Below are positions 33,522-41,988 of a stretch of DNA of 64,000 nt, piece after piece. The notes below the pieces were generated by a model that had not been told where the DNA came from, ran no database searches, and saw only the letters and a program-made list of their open reading frames with translations. Source of the stretch: Nocardioides lianchengensis (GTDB lineage: Bacteria; Actinomycetota; Actinomycetes; Propionibacteriales; Nocardioidaceae); assembly GCF_900101465.1 (NCBI RefSeq), contig NZ_FMZM01000003.1, positions 248,001 through 312,000 on the forward strand. The letters run 5' to 3'. Positions within the stretch are counted from its first letter, which is position 1; each line of letters opens with the position of its first letter. The translations under genes were made by a program, and so were the position numbers.

Positions 33522-34928
33522 TCACCACCGGGGCGGCCTGCGGTCGGCCCACGGTGCGGCCGACTCCACCTGGGCGGCGAGCGCCAGCAGCAGCGGGTCC
33601 TCGGCCGGCCGGGCCGCGAGCATGACGCCCACCGGGAGCCCGTCCGGCGTCTGGTGCAGCGGCAGCGAGACCGCCGGCATGCCGGTCACGTTCCACGCCG
33701 AGGTGTACGGCGTGAACCGCTTCTGCGCCTCGAAGTCCGCAGCCGGGTCGGCGTCGTCGCGGATCGCGCCGACGGGCAGCGGCGGGGTGGCCAGGGTGGG
33801 CGTGAGCACGGCGTCGTACGGCGCGAGCGCGGTGAGCGCATCTGCGGCGTACCGGCGCATCGCGCCGATCGCCAGCCCGAAGTCGGGCCCGCTGACCGCC
33901 CGGCCCCGCTCGCCCAGCCAGCGGGTGAGCGGGCGGAGCAGGTGCTCGCGCTCCGGCGGGACGACCGACAGCGCGGTCAGCACGGCCCAGCAGGTCTCGA
34001 AGACCGGCACCGCCTCGCGCGGCAGCGGGACGGCGACGTCGACGACCTCGTGGCCGAGCGACTCCAGCAGCAGCGACGCGTCCTCCCAGGCCCGACGGCA
34101 CTCGGGGTCCAGCGCGGCGTCGGTGATGACCGGCTCGCTGAAGCGAGCGATCCGGAGTCGACCCGGGTCGCGGTCGCAGGAGGCCAGGAAGCTCTCGGAC
34201 GGGGGCGGCGCCCAGGCCGGGTCCCCCACGCGACGCCCGGCGATCGCGTCCAGCATCGCCGCCGCGTCGCGCACGGTCCGGGCGATCGACCCGGCCGTCG
34301 CCAGGCCGGTGGGCTCGCCGTACATCGGGAAGCCCGAGACCCGCCCCCGGCTCGGCTTCAGGCCGACCAGCCCGCAGCAGGACGCGGGGATCCGGATCGA
34401 GCCGCCCCCGTCGGATCCCTGGGCGACCGGCACCAGTCCCGCGGCGACGGCCGCGGCCGCCCCACCGGAGGAGCCACCGGCCATCCGGGTGCGGTCCCAG
34501 GGCGTCACCGCCGGCGGCCGGCCCTCGGGCTCGGTGTAGCAGGGCGAGCCGAACTCGGGCGTGCTCGTCTTGCCGAGGCTGATCATCCCGGCCGCCTCGA
34601 GCCCGAGGGTGACGGCGTCGCTGACGTCGGGCACGAAGTCGGCGAAGGCCGCCGAGCCGAGGGACGTCGGCACCCCCGCCGTCAGGTTGAGGTCCTTGAT
34701 CGCGGTGGGGACGCCGTGCAACGGACCCGCGTCCGGTGCGTCGCGCAGGGCCGCGGCCCGCTCGCGGGCCAGGTCGGGCGTCAGCGTGACGAACGCGCCG
34801 ACCGAGTCGAGTCGGCCGGCGCGTTCGAGGTAGTGGTCGACGAGCTCGGCGGGCGACACCTCGCGGCGGCGCACCAGCTCGCCCTGCTCCAGCGCGGTCA
34901 GGTCGTGGAGGTCGGTCACGACCCCCAC
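33522..34928 (-). CDS. Amidase (amidase signature family)
   Basis: The 468-aa protein has the amidase-signature Ser-cisSer-Lys triad: the lysine in LHGVPTAIKDLN, the Ser in RMAGGSSGGAAAAVAAGLV and the nucleophilic Ser in GSDGGGSIRIPASCCGLVGLKPS. It hydrolyses an amide bond; substrate is unknown. Start at GTG 34928 (MGVVTDL) has no clear ribosome-binding site, and the GTG at 34919 (MTDLHDL) is an alternative. It is transcribed toward the aac gene, 7 nt away. Confidence 0.9.
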   Translation of the reverse strand: MGVVTDLHDLTALEQGELVRRREVSPAELVDHYLERAGRLDSVGAFVTLTPDLARERAAALRDAPDAGPLHGVPTAIKDLNLTAGVPTSLGSAAFADFVPDVSDAVTLGLEAAGMISLGKTSTPEFGSPCYTEPEGRPPAVTPWDRTRMAGGSSGGAAAAVAAGLVPVAQGSDGGGSIRIPASCCGLVGLKPSRGRVSGFPMYGEPTGLATAGSIARTVRDAAAMLDAIAGRRVGDPAWAPPPSESFLASCDRDPGRLRIARFSEPVITDAALDPECRRAWEDASLLLESLGHEVVDVAVPLPREAVPVFETCWAVLTALSVVPPEREHLLRPLTRWLGERGRAVSGPDFGLAIGAMRRYAADALTALAPYDAVLTPTLATPPLPVGAIRDDADPAADFEAQKRFTPYTSAWNVTGMPAVSLPLHQTPDGLPVGVMLAARPAEDPLLLALAAQVESAAPWADRRPPRW

Positions 34929-34944
34929 GCTAGAGGGGGTGGCC

Positions 34945-35496
34945 TCAGGCGGCGGAGGACGGCGCCGGGTCGTAGTCGACCAGCGAGCGCAGCGCGGCCT
35001 GGAGCTTGGCCTGGACCTCGCCGTCGGCGAGCACGTCGACCTCGATGCCGGGCTGGGAGACGGTGACGTCCTCGAGGACGACGGCGCCGGCGATGTTGGC
35101 CGAGCGGTTGGCGTCGGCGTGCGCCCAGCGGCCGCCGTACGGCGTGGGGGTGGTGCCGACGACGGCGAACGGCTTCGCGACGATCGCGCCGGCGCCGTAG
35201 GGGCGGGAGAGCCAGTCGATGGCGTTGTTGAGGACGGCCGGCATGGTGCCGTTGTACTCCGGGGTGACGACGAGGACGCGGTCGGCGTGCGCCACCTGGC
35301 CGCGGATCCGGGCGGCGGCCTCGGGGACCTGCTCGCCGTCGATCTCCTCGTTGTAGAAGGGCAGCTGCTCGAGGCCCTCGACGATCTCGAGGGTCACGCC
35401 GTCGGGCGCCTCGTCCCGCAGCTTCTCGGCGAGCTTGCGGTTGAGGGAGTCGGCACGGAGGCTGCCGACGAGGACGGCGACGCGGGTCTCGGACAT
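34945..35496 (-). CDS. NADPH-dependent FMN reductase
   Basis: The 183-aa flavodoxin-like protein has VAVLVGSLRADSLNRKLAE with the flavin phosphate loop, ADRVLVVTPEYNGTMPAVLNNAIDWLSRP, and GTTPTPYGGRW. It reduces FMN or quinone-type substrates. It is divergent from a TetR regulator with a palindrome between them, suggesting stress- or ligand-controlled expression. Confidence 0.9.
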   Translation of the reverse strand: MSETRVAVLVGSLRADSLNRKLAEKLRDEAPDGVTLEIVEGLEQLPFYNEEIDGEQVPEAAARIRGQVAHADRVLVVTPEYNGTMPAVLNNAIDWLSRPYGAGAIVAKPFAVVGTTPTPYGGRWAHADANRSANIAGAVVLEDVTVSQPGIEVDVLADGEVQAKLQAALRSLVDYDPAPSSAA

Positions 35497-35537
35497 GGGT
35501 GCTCCTGGATCTGAGGTGGAACGGTCGACCGACTAAA

Positions 35538-35551
35538 CGGACTGCGGTCCG
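35538..35551. promoter_or_regulatory. Probable TetR operator between FMN reductase and its regulator
   Basis: CGGACTGCGGTCCG is an inverted repeat of five bases (CGGAC/GTCCG) around a 4-nt spacer, extended by AAA on the left and TTT one base further out on the right. It lies about 40 nt upstream of the reductase start and 70 nt upstream of the regulator. Confidence 0.5.
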
Positions 35552-35622
35552 CTTTCATTCCCCGCCCAGGTCGAGGAATCCACCAGCGCTCCGCGAGCGC
35601 CGTCCCTACAGTGGGCGACGCC

Positions 35623-36219
35623 ATGTCCGACCACCGCCCGCTGCCCCTGCTCGGCGCTCCCCAGACGGAGCGCCGCGACGCCGCGCGCAATCGCGAGGCG
35701 CTGATGTGCGCGGCCGCCGCGCTGGTCGCCGAGCACGGCGCCGCCGCAGTCACGATGGACGAGGTGGCCGCCCGCGCGGGCGTCGGGAAGGGCACCGTCT
35801 TCCGGCGCTTCGAGTCCCGTGAGGGACTGATGGGCGCGCTGCTCAACCAGTCCGAGACCGACTGGCAGGCCTCCGTCATCTCCGGCCCGCCGCCGCTCGG
35901 GCCCGGCGCCCCGCCGCTCGACCGGCTGCGCGCCTTCGGCCGCTCGCGCATCGAGGTCACCCTCCAGCACGCGGAGCTGATCCGCGAGGCCGGCCGGGTC
36001 GGACCGCGGTCCTACGCGGCGTACTCCTTCACGGCGATGCACGTGCGCTACCTGCTCGCCGAGATTGGCGTCACCGGCGACCTGCCGCTGCTCGCGACCG
36101 CGATCCTGGCGCCGCTGGAGGTGCCGATCCTCGACCAGCAGGTGCGGATCGAGGAGTTCCCGGTCGACCGGGTCTACGAGGCCTGGACCGACCTGGTCGG
36201 CCGCGTCGTCCAGCGCTGA
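35623..36219 (+). CDS. TetR-family transcriptional regulator
   Basis: The 198-aa protein has a TetR helix-turn-helix: VTMDEVAARAGVGKGTVFRRFESREGLMGALL. The C-terminal ligand domain is not assignable. The ATG at 35623 gives MSDHRPLPLL. It is divergent from the FMN reductase and probably represses it through the palindrome at 35538. A long nested palindrome begins at its stop codon. Confidence 0.85.
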   Translation: MSDHRPLPLLGAPQTERRDAARNREALMCAAAALVAEHGAAAVTMDEVAARAGVGKGTVFRRFESREGLMGALLNQSETDWQASVISGPPPLGPGAPPLDRLRAFGRSRIEVTLQHAELIREAGRVGPRSYAAYSFTAMHVRYLLAEIGVTGDLPLLATAILAPLEVPILDQQVRIEEFPVDRVYEAWTDLVGRVVQR

Positions 36220-36356
36220 CCCGTCACTGGATGTCACCTTTCGGCGGCGTGTCGGTCCGCGAGTGACGGTTCGGTGAGCGGACGGCGTCGTACCGCTCAC
36301 CGAACCGTCGATCCTGACCCGACACGCCGCCAGAAGCGGACATCGAGTGACGGGTC
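36218..36356. repeat. Triple nested palindrome between TetR gene and cimA
   Basis: Three inverted repeats are stacked. The outer pair at 36218-36235 and 36339-36356 matches in 17 of 18 bases. The middle pair, GGCGGCGTGTCGG (36243-36255) and its exact complement (36319-36331), is perfect. The inner pair, GACGGTTCGGTGAGCG (36265-36280) and its exact complement (36294-36309), is perfect with a 13-nt loop. The element fills nearly the whole gap between two convergent genes. Confidence 0.85.
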
Positions 36357-36360
36357 GGCG

Positions 36361-37953
36361 TCAGACGCCCTGGCGACGGAGGCCGAAGGTGAGGCCGTCG
36401 ACGAGGGCGCCCCAGGACGCCTCGATGACGTTGTGGCCGACGCCGACCGTCACCCAGGTCGACTCGCCGTCAGTGGTCTCGATCAGCACCCGGGTGATGG
36501 CGTCGGTGCCGTGGCCCTGGTCGAGGATCCGGACCTTGTAGTCGATGAGCTCGAACTTGGCGACCTCCGGGTAGGCCTGGCCGATCGCCGTGCGCAGCGC
36601 CTGGTCGAGGGCGTTGACGGGACCGTTGCCCTCGCCGGTCACCACGAACCGCTCCCCCGCGGCCGTCAGCTTCACGGTGGCCTCGGAGACCGCCTCCTCC
36701 CCGGGCCGGGCGTGGCTCAGGGTCTCGGTGATCACCCGCCACGACTCGATCTCGAAGTACGACGGCCGCGCACCCTCGACCTCCTCGACGAGCAGCAGCT
36801 CGAAGGACGCGTCCGCGGCCTCGAAGGTGAACCCGCGCGACTCGAGCACCTTGACCCGGTCGGTGATCCGGCCGACCAGCTCCTTGTTGTCCGAGAGGTC
36901 GAAGCCGAGCTCGCGGCCCTTCAGCTCGATCGAGGCCCGCCCGGCCATGTCGGAGACCAGCAGCCGCATGTCGTTGCCGACCTGGACCGGGTCCAGGTGC
37001 TGGTAGAGGTTGGGGTCGACCTTGATCGCGCTCGCGTGCAGGCCGGCCTTGTGGGCGAAGGCGGAGGTGCCGACGTACGGCTGCCGGCTGGCGGGCGGCA
37101 CGTTGGTGACCTCCGCGACCGCGTGGGCGATCCGGGTCGAGTCGCGCAGCAGGCCGGGCGGGAGCACCTGGCGGTCCAGCTTCAGCTCCAGGTTGGCGAC
37201 CACGGTGACGAGGTCGGCGTTGCCGGTGCGCTCGCCGTAGCCGTTGATGCAGCCCTGGACGTGCGAGGCGCCCGCGTCGACCGCGGCCAGCGAGTTGGCG
37301 ACGGCGCAGCCGCTGTCGTTGTGGGCGTGGATGCCCACCCGGCCGCCGGTCGTCCCCACCACGTCGTGCACCACGTCGGAGACCCAGGCCGGCAGCATGC
37401 CGCCGTTGGTGTCGCAGAGGGCGACGACCTCGGCGCCCGCGTCGTACGCCGTGCGCAGCACCTCCAGCGCGTAGGCCCGGTTGGCGCGGTAGCCGTCGAA
37501 GAAGTGCTCGGCGTCGAGGAAGACCTGCTGGCCCTCGGCCCGCAGGTGGGACACGGTGTCGTGGACCATCGCGAGGTTCTCCTCGAGCGTGGTCCGCAGC
37601 GCGAGCTCGACGTGCCGGTCGTGCGACTTCGCGACCAGGGTGACCACCCCGGCACCGCTGTCGCGCAGCGCGGCGACCTGCGGGTCGTCGGCCGCGCGTA
37701 CGCCGGCGCGCCGGGTGGCGCCGAACGCGGCGAGCCGGGCGTGCTTCAGGTCGAGCTCGCGCGCCGCGCGCCGGAAGAACTCGGTGTCCTTGGGGTTCGC
37801 GCCCGGCCAGCCGCCCTCGATGTAGCCCACGCCCAGGCCGTCGAGCTGGCGGGCGATCGTCAGCTTGTCGGCCACGGAGAGGGTCAGCCCCTCCTGCTGC
37901 GCACCGTCGCGCAGGGTGGTGTCGTAGACGTGGAACGAGCCGTGCAGGTCCAT
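36361..37953 (-). CDS. cimA: (R)-citramalate synthase
   Basis: The 530-aa enzyme condenses pyruvate and acetyl-CoA to citramalate, the first step of a threonine-independent isoleucine route. The catalytic TIM barrel shows VYDTTLRDGAQQEG, EGGWPGANPKDTEFF, and GIHAHNDSGCAVANSLAAVDAGA with the metal His-x-His site. A LeuA-type allosteric domain occupies the C-terminus, as usual for isoleucine-inhibited CimA. The ATG at 37953 has an AGAAGGA ribosome-binding sequence. Upstream lies a leader peptide and an intrinsic terminator, so expression should be attenuated by branched-chain amino acids. The kinase gene lies further upstream on the same strand. Confidence 0.95.
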   Translation of the reverse strand: MDLHGSFHVYDTTLRDGAQQEGLTLSVADKLTIARQLDGLGVGYIEGGWPGANPKDTEFFRRAARELDLKHARLAAFGATRRAGVRAADDPQVAALRDSGAGVVTLVAKSHDRHVELALRTTLEENLAMVHDTVSHLRAEGQQVFLDAEHFFDGYRANRAYALEVLRTAYDAGAEVVALCDTNGGMLPAWVSDVVHDVVGTTGGRVGIHAHNDSGCAVANSLAAVDAGASHVQGCINGYGERTGNADLVTVVANLELKLDRQVLPPGLLRDSTRIAHAVAEVTNVPPASRQPYVGTSAFAHKAGLHASAIKVDPNLYQHLDPVQVGNDMRLLVSDMAGRASIELKGRELGFDLSDNKELVGRITDRVKVLESRGFTFEAADASFELLLVEEVEGARPSYFEIESWRVITETLSHARPGEEAVSEATVKLTAAGERFVVTGEGNGPVNALDQALRTAIGQAYPEVAKFELIDYKVRILDQGHGTDAITRVLIETTDGESTWVTVGVGHNVIEASWGALVDGLTFGLRRQGV

Positions 37954-37980
37954 CGGGGATTCCTTCTTGCTTCCGGGCAC

Positions 37981-38007
37981 AAAAAAACCTCTCGGGGTGC
38001 GAGAGGT
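37981..38007 (-). terminator. Attenuator terminator upstream of cimA
   Basis: On the minus strand ACCTCTCG (38007-38000) pairs with CGAGAGGT (37994-37987) around a 5-nt loop, followed by a run of seven Ts (37987-37981). It lies between the leader peptide and the cimA ribosome-binding site, so it is a classic attenuator. Confidence 0.92.
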
Positions 38008-38070
38008 CGGCGCGTCGAGTGTCTCGACGCGCTAGGGAATGACGATGTGGCGGTGCTGCATGTGAGGCAT
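38008..38070 (-). promoter_or_regulatory. Leader region with pause hairpin for cimA attenuation
   Basis: CGCGTCGAG at 38011-38019 pairs with CTCGACGCG at 38023-38031 around a 3-nt loop, immediately after the leader-peptide stop. This is the pause or anti-terminator hairpin placed before the terminator. Confidence 0.8.
38032..38070 (-). CDS. Leader peptide of cimA
   Basis: The 12-codon frame reads MPHMQHRHIVIP; an internal ATG at 38061 would give nine residues (MQHRHIVIP). The three branched-chain codons ATC-GTC-ATT sit just before Pro and the TAG, and the TAG abuts the pause hairpin. Stalling at Ile or Val codons should disfavour the downstream terminator. No clear ribosome-binding site is seen. 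Confidence 0.7.
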   Translation of the reverse strand: MPHMQHRHIVIP

Positions 38071-38085
38071 CTTACCGCGTGCGGG

Positions 38086-39762
38086 TCACGGGAGCGGGTT
38101 GGTCCACCCGGCGGGATCTCCCGACGGACCCCACGTGGTGCCGTCGCCGGCGACCAGGCCGAGGCCGGCCGCGGCCACGCCCACGAGCACCGCGGCCACC
38201 GCCCACCGCCGGACGTCGGCCGAGAGCGGGTGCACCACGCGGGCCAGCGGTGAGCGCACCCGCGACCCGCCGGGCCCGGACCAGAGCGACACGGCGAGCG
38301 CGGTGCCGCACACGAAGAGGGTCACCGGGACGGTGGCGGCGACCGCGTAGCAGACCAGACCGGCGGCGACGGCCAGGCCGGCGCTCCACAGCACCAGCAT
38401 CAGGGTGCCCGGGATCGAGCGCACCAGGTCCCACGGGGCACCGAGCAGGAACTGCGCGCCGTCGTACCACTTGCGACCGCGGAGGCGGCGCCGGTCGCCG
38501 GCCTTGCTGGCCGCCAGCGAGCCGCTGCGCAGCACCCACACGAGGACCAGCACCAGGCCCGTCGTCCACCAGGGGTACGCCGCCGTGCCCGCGCCGACCG
38601 CGAGCGCCCCGCCGACCATCAGCGTGGCCCGCCGGGCCCGCTCGCCGAACGAGGTGGTGGGCGGCTCGGGCTCGAACGGCGACTCCTCCCACGGCCCGGC
38701 CCACGGATCGGCGACGGGCGCCCCCGTCGGCCGGGCGGTCGGCTCGGCGGGGAACGCCCGGGTGACGTGCTCGGTCTCGAGCCGGGTGGGCGCCGGACGG
38801 TCGTCGGCCGGGTCCTCCCAGCGGTCGGTCGGGTCGTCGGCAGTCGCGGCGGTCGCGGCCAGCGCGAGCGGCAGGGTGAAGACGTCCTCGGCGACCGGCG
38901 CCGGGGGCACCGGCTCGCGGGAGCCCGCCCGGGTCGACTGCGGACGCAGCCAGGCCAGCAGCTGGCCGAGCCGGGGGCGCCGGGCGGGGTCCGGGTCGAG
39001 CGCGGCCTCGACCACGCCGCGCAGGCCGTCGGGCAGGCCGGTCAGGTCGTGCTGGCCGCGGCGTACCCGGTCCATGATGGCCATCGACGGCCCGCGGCCG
39101 AACGGCGCGCGGCCGGTGCCGGCGTAGGCGACCGTCGCGGCCCAGGAGTGGATGTCGGAGGCGGCGGAGGCGTCCTCGCCGTAGAGGATCTCGGGGGCGA
39201 GGTAGCCGGGCGTGCCCAGCAGCCAGCCGGTGTGGGTCAGCTTGGGGTCGTCGGCGACCCGGGCCAGGCCGAAGTCGATGAGGATCGGGGTGCGGCCCTC
39301 CATCAGCACGTTCGACGGCTTCACGTCGCGGTGCAGGACGCCGACCCGGTGCACCGAGAGCAGCCCCTCGGCGAGGCACCCGGCGAACCACAGCAGGTCG
39401 CGGCCCTCGATCGGCCCCTCCTCGACCACGTGGTCGTGCAGCGAGAGGCCCGGGACGTAGCGGGTAGCGACGTACGGCACCGGTGCCCATGGGTCGGCGT
39501 CGACGATCTCGGCCACCCAGCGGCTCTGGATCCGGCTCAGCGAGGAGACCTCGCGGGCCAGCCGGGCGCGCGCCTCGTCGTCGCCGACGATGTGGGGCCG
39601 GAGCACCTTCAGCGCGACCCGCTCGCCACCCGGCTTGCGGGCCAGGTGGACGACGCCCATGCCGCCCTCGCCGATCTTGGCCAGCAGCGTGTAGTCGCCC
39701 ACCGACATCCGGGGGCCACCGGGGGCCTCCGGGCCGGAGGGGGTGCTCGGCACGCTCGTCAC
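38086..39762 (-). CDS. Membrane serine/threonine protein kinase
   Basis: The 558-aa protein has an N-terminal Hanks-type kinase domain: LAKIGEGGMGVVHLAR, the Lys in VALKVLRP, HRDVKPSNVLM, DFGLARV and LGTPGYLAPE. A proline-rich linker follows, and about four hydrophobic segments in the C-terminal 180 residues, including LMVGGALAVGAGTAAY and LWSAGLAVAAGLVCYAV, suggest membrane attachment. There are no extracellular PASTA repeats. It lies upstream of the cimA leader on the same strand, and divergent from the iron-transport operon. Its target is unknown. Confidence 0.9.
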   Translation of the reverse strand: MTSVPSTPSGPEAPGGPRMSVGDYTLLAKIGEGGMGVVHLARKPGGERVALKVLRPHIVGDDEARARLAREVSSLSRIQSRWVAEIVDADPWAPVPYVATRYVPGLSLHDHVVEEGPIEGRDLLWFAGCLAEGLLSVHRVGVLHRDVKPSNVLMEGRTPILIDFGLARVADDPKLTHTGWLLGTPGYLAPEILYGEDASAASDIHSWAATVAYAGTGRAPFGRGPSMAIMDRVRRGQHDLTGLPDGLRGVVEAALDPDPARRPRLGQLLAWLRPQSTRAGSREPVPPAPVAEDVFTLPLALAATAATADDPTDRWEDPADDRPAPTRLETEHVTRAFPAEPTARPTGAPVADPWAGPWEESPFEPEPPTTSFGERARRATLMVGGALAVGAGTAAYPWWTTGLVLVLVWVLRSGSLAASKAGDRRRLRGRKWYDGAQFLLGAPWDLVRSIPGTLMLVLWSAGLAVAAGLVCYAVAATVPVTLFVCGTALAVSLWSGPGGSRVRSPLARVVHPLSADVRRWAVAAVLVGVAAAGLGLVAGDGTTWGPSGDPAGWTNPLP

Positions 39763-39833
39763 GCAGGCAGGCTACCCGCGCGACCCGTCCGCCCGGGGTA
39801 CGACGAGCGGACGGCCGTGCGGGCATCTGCGGA

Positions 39834-39852
39834 CTGTAAGGCTAGCCTTACC
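39834..39852 (+). promoter_or_regulatory. DtxR/IdeR iron box upstream of siderophore permease genes
   Basis: The core GTAAGGCTAGCCTTAC (39836-39851) is a perfect 16-bp palindrome matching the iron-box layout. It ends 5 nt before the GTG start at 39857, so the message is probably leaderless, or the repressor site overlaps the start. Confidence 0.85.
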
Positions 39853-39856
39853 TCCC

Positions 39857-40894
39857 GTGACCAGCACCGCCTCACCGCCGACGACCCGCCCGTCGGTCCC
39901 GGACCACCGTCGTGGCTCCGTGGTCGGGCTGCTGGTGCTGGTCGCCCTGGTGGTCGTGGCCGCGCTGGTGAGCCTGGCCGTCGGCAGCCGCAGCATCCCG
40001 TTCGGGACGGTGGTGGACGTGCTGTTCCACGAGGACGGCTCAGACGCCTCGACCATCGTGCACGACCTGCGGCTCCCCCGGACCCTGCTCGGACTCGCGG
40101 TCGGCGCCTGCCTCGGCATCGCGGGTGCGCTGATGCAGGGCCACACGCGCAACCCGCTCGCCGAGCCCGGCCTGCTCGGCGTCAACGCCGGCGCGGCGTT
40201 CGCCGTGGTGCTGGGGATCTACGGGTTCTCCATCGGCGGGAGCGGCTACGTGTGGTTCGCGCTCGTCGGCGCCGGACTCGCGTCGTCAGCGGTGTTCGCG
40301 ATCGGCAGCAGCAAGGGCGGACCGAACCCGGTGACCCTCGTGCTGGCCGGTGCCGCGGTGACCGCGCTGCTGGAGGCGGCCACCCAGTCCGTCGTGCTGA
40401 ACGACCGGGCGACCCTGCTGGAGTACCGCTTCTGGGTGGTGGGCTCGGTCGCGGGGCGGCCGATGGACGTCTTGTGGGACGTCCTGCCGTTCATGGCGGC
40501 CGGACTGCTGCTCGCCGCGATCGGCGCCCCCGGCCTGAACATGCTCCAGCTCGGTGACGACGTCGCCCGCTCCCTCGGCATGACGCCCTGGGTGCACAAG
40601 ACGATGGGGGTCGCCGCCGTTATGCTGCTGGCCGGCGCCGCGACCGCGGCCTGCGGGCCGATCGCCTTCCTCGGGCTGGTCGTCCCCCACATCGCCCGGG
40701 TGTTCTCGGGCGTCGACTACCGCTGGCTGCTCCCCTACTCCGGGCTGGTCGGCGCCGTCTTCCTGGTCGTCGCCGACGTCGTCGGGCGGGTCGTCGTCCG
40801 GCCCGGGGAGCTCCAGGTCGGCATCGTGATGGCCCTCGTCGGCGGCCCCGTCTTCATGCTCATCGTGCGACGGATGCGGCTGGTGCGCCTGTGA
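39857..40894 (+). CDS. Iron-siderophore ABC transporter permease (FecCD family)
   Basis: The 345-aa protein has about nine membrane segments. It shows LRLPRTLLGLAVGACLGIAGALMQGHTRNPLAEPGLLGVNAGAAFAVV and the late GPIAFLGLVVPHIAR block of FecCD permeases. It starts at GTG 39857 with no ribosome-binding site and an iron box just upstream, so expression is probably iron-repressed. The GTGA at its end overlaps the second permease. Confidence 0.92.
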   Translation: MTSTASPPTTRPSVPDHRRGSVVGLLVLVALVVVAALVSLAVGSRSIPFGTVVDVLFHEDGSDASTIVHDLRLPRTLLGLAVGACLGIAGALMQGHTRNPLAEPGLLGVNAGAAFAVVLGIYGFSIGGSGYVWFALVGAGLASSAVFAIGSSKGGPNPVTLVLAGAAVTALLEAATQSVVLNDRATLLEYRFWVVGSVAGRPMDVLWDVLPFMAAGLLLAAIGAPGLNMLQLGDDVARSLGMTPWVHKTMGVAAVMLLAGAATAACGPIAFLGLVVPHIARVFSGVDYRWLLPYSGLVGAVFLVVADVVGRVVVRPGELQVGIVMALVGGPVFMLIVRRMRLVRL

Positions 40895-41988
40895 CCACCC
40901 GGAGCCGCCTCACGCGGACCTCCACGCCGACCGCTACCCTGCGCGTCGGCCCGGCGTCGTGGCTGGTGCCGCTGCGCGCCGCTCTCATCACCGTGGTCGC
41001 CCTCGTGGCGCTCGCCTTCCTCGTGGTCCTCGACATCTCGCTCGGCGACTTCGAGATCCCCTTCGGGGACGTGATCTCCACCCTGCTCGGCGGCGGCGAC
41101 CCCGGCCAGCAGTTCATCGTCAACGAGCTGCGTCTGCCCCAGACGCTGGTCGCCGTCCTGGTCGGCGCCGCGCTCGGCCTGTCGGGCGCGCTCACCCAGA
41201 CCTTCGCCCGCAACCCGCTCGCCAGCCCCGACATCCTGGGCGTGACCCAGGGCGCGGCCCTCGGTGCGGTCGCGGTGATCGTGCTCTCCGGGGCCAGCGG
41301 GAACGGATCGAGCCTGGTCACCGGCACGCTTCAGCGCCTCGGCCTGCCCCTGGCCGCGTTCCTCGGCGGCCTGCTCACCGCCCTCGTCCTCTACCTGTTC
41401 TCCTGGCGGCGCGGTGTCGACGGCCAGCGCCTCGTCCTGGTCGGCATCGGCCTCAGCGCGGCCCTCGGCGCGATGACGTCGTGGCTGCTCGTCCGGGCGC
41501 GGGAGGCCGAGCTGGCCAGCGCCCAGGTCTGGCTCAACGGCTCGCTCAACGCCCGCGGGTGGGACCAGGCCTGGCCGATGATCTGGACGCTGGCGGTGCT
41601 GGTGCCGGTCTCGCTGCTGCTCGTGCTCAGCCTCAACACGATGATGCTCGGCGACGACAGCGCTCGCGGCCTCGGCGTACGCCTGCAGGTCACCCAGCTG
41701 CTGACCCTGCTCGCCGCCGTCGGCCTGGTGGCCGTGGCGGTCTCGGCGGTCGGGCCCCTCGAGTTCGTCGCCTTCGTCGTCCCCCAGATCGCGCTGCGGC
41801 TCACCGGCGGCAGCCGGCCGCCGATGCTGGCCTCGATGGTGCTCGGCGCCTGCCTGGTCGTCGGCGCCAACCTGCTGACCCGCGTCGTCATCCCCGTCCC
41901 CCTCCCCGCCGGCATCGTGACCGCGGCGATCGGCGCGCCGTACCTGATCTGGCTCCTCCTCCGCGCCAACCGAAAGGTGTCGGCATGA
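40891..41988 (+). CDS. Iron-siderophore ABC transporter permease, second subunit (FecCD family)
   Basis: The 365-aa protein has LRLPQTLVAVLVGAALGLSGALTQTFARNPLASPDILGVTQGAALG and the GPLEFVAFVVPQIALRLTG block. The FecCD motifs pair it with the preceding permease as a heterodimer. Both ends overlap the neighbours by 4 nt. It has a 25-residue basic N-terminal extension. Confidence 0.92.
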   Translation: MTTRSRLTRTSTPTATLRVGPASWLVPLRAALITVVALVALAFLVVLDISLGDFEIPFGDVISTLLGGGDPGQQFIVNELRLPQTLVAVLVGAALGLSGALTQTFARNPLASPDILGVTQGAALGAVAVIVLSGASGNGSSLVTGTLQRLGLPLAAFLGGLLTALVLYLFSWRRGVDGQRLVLVGIGLSAALGAMTSWLLVRAREAELASAQVWLNGSLNARGWDQAWPMIWTLAVLVPVSLLLVLSLNTMMLGDDSARGLGVRLQVTQLLTLLAAVGLVAVAVSAVGPLEFVAFVVPQIALRLTGGSRPPMLASMVLGACLVVGANLLTRVVIPVPLPAGIVTAAIGAPYLIWLLLRANRKVSA

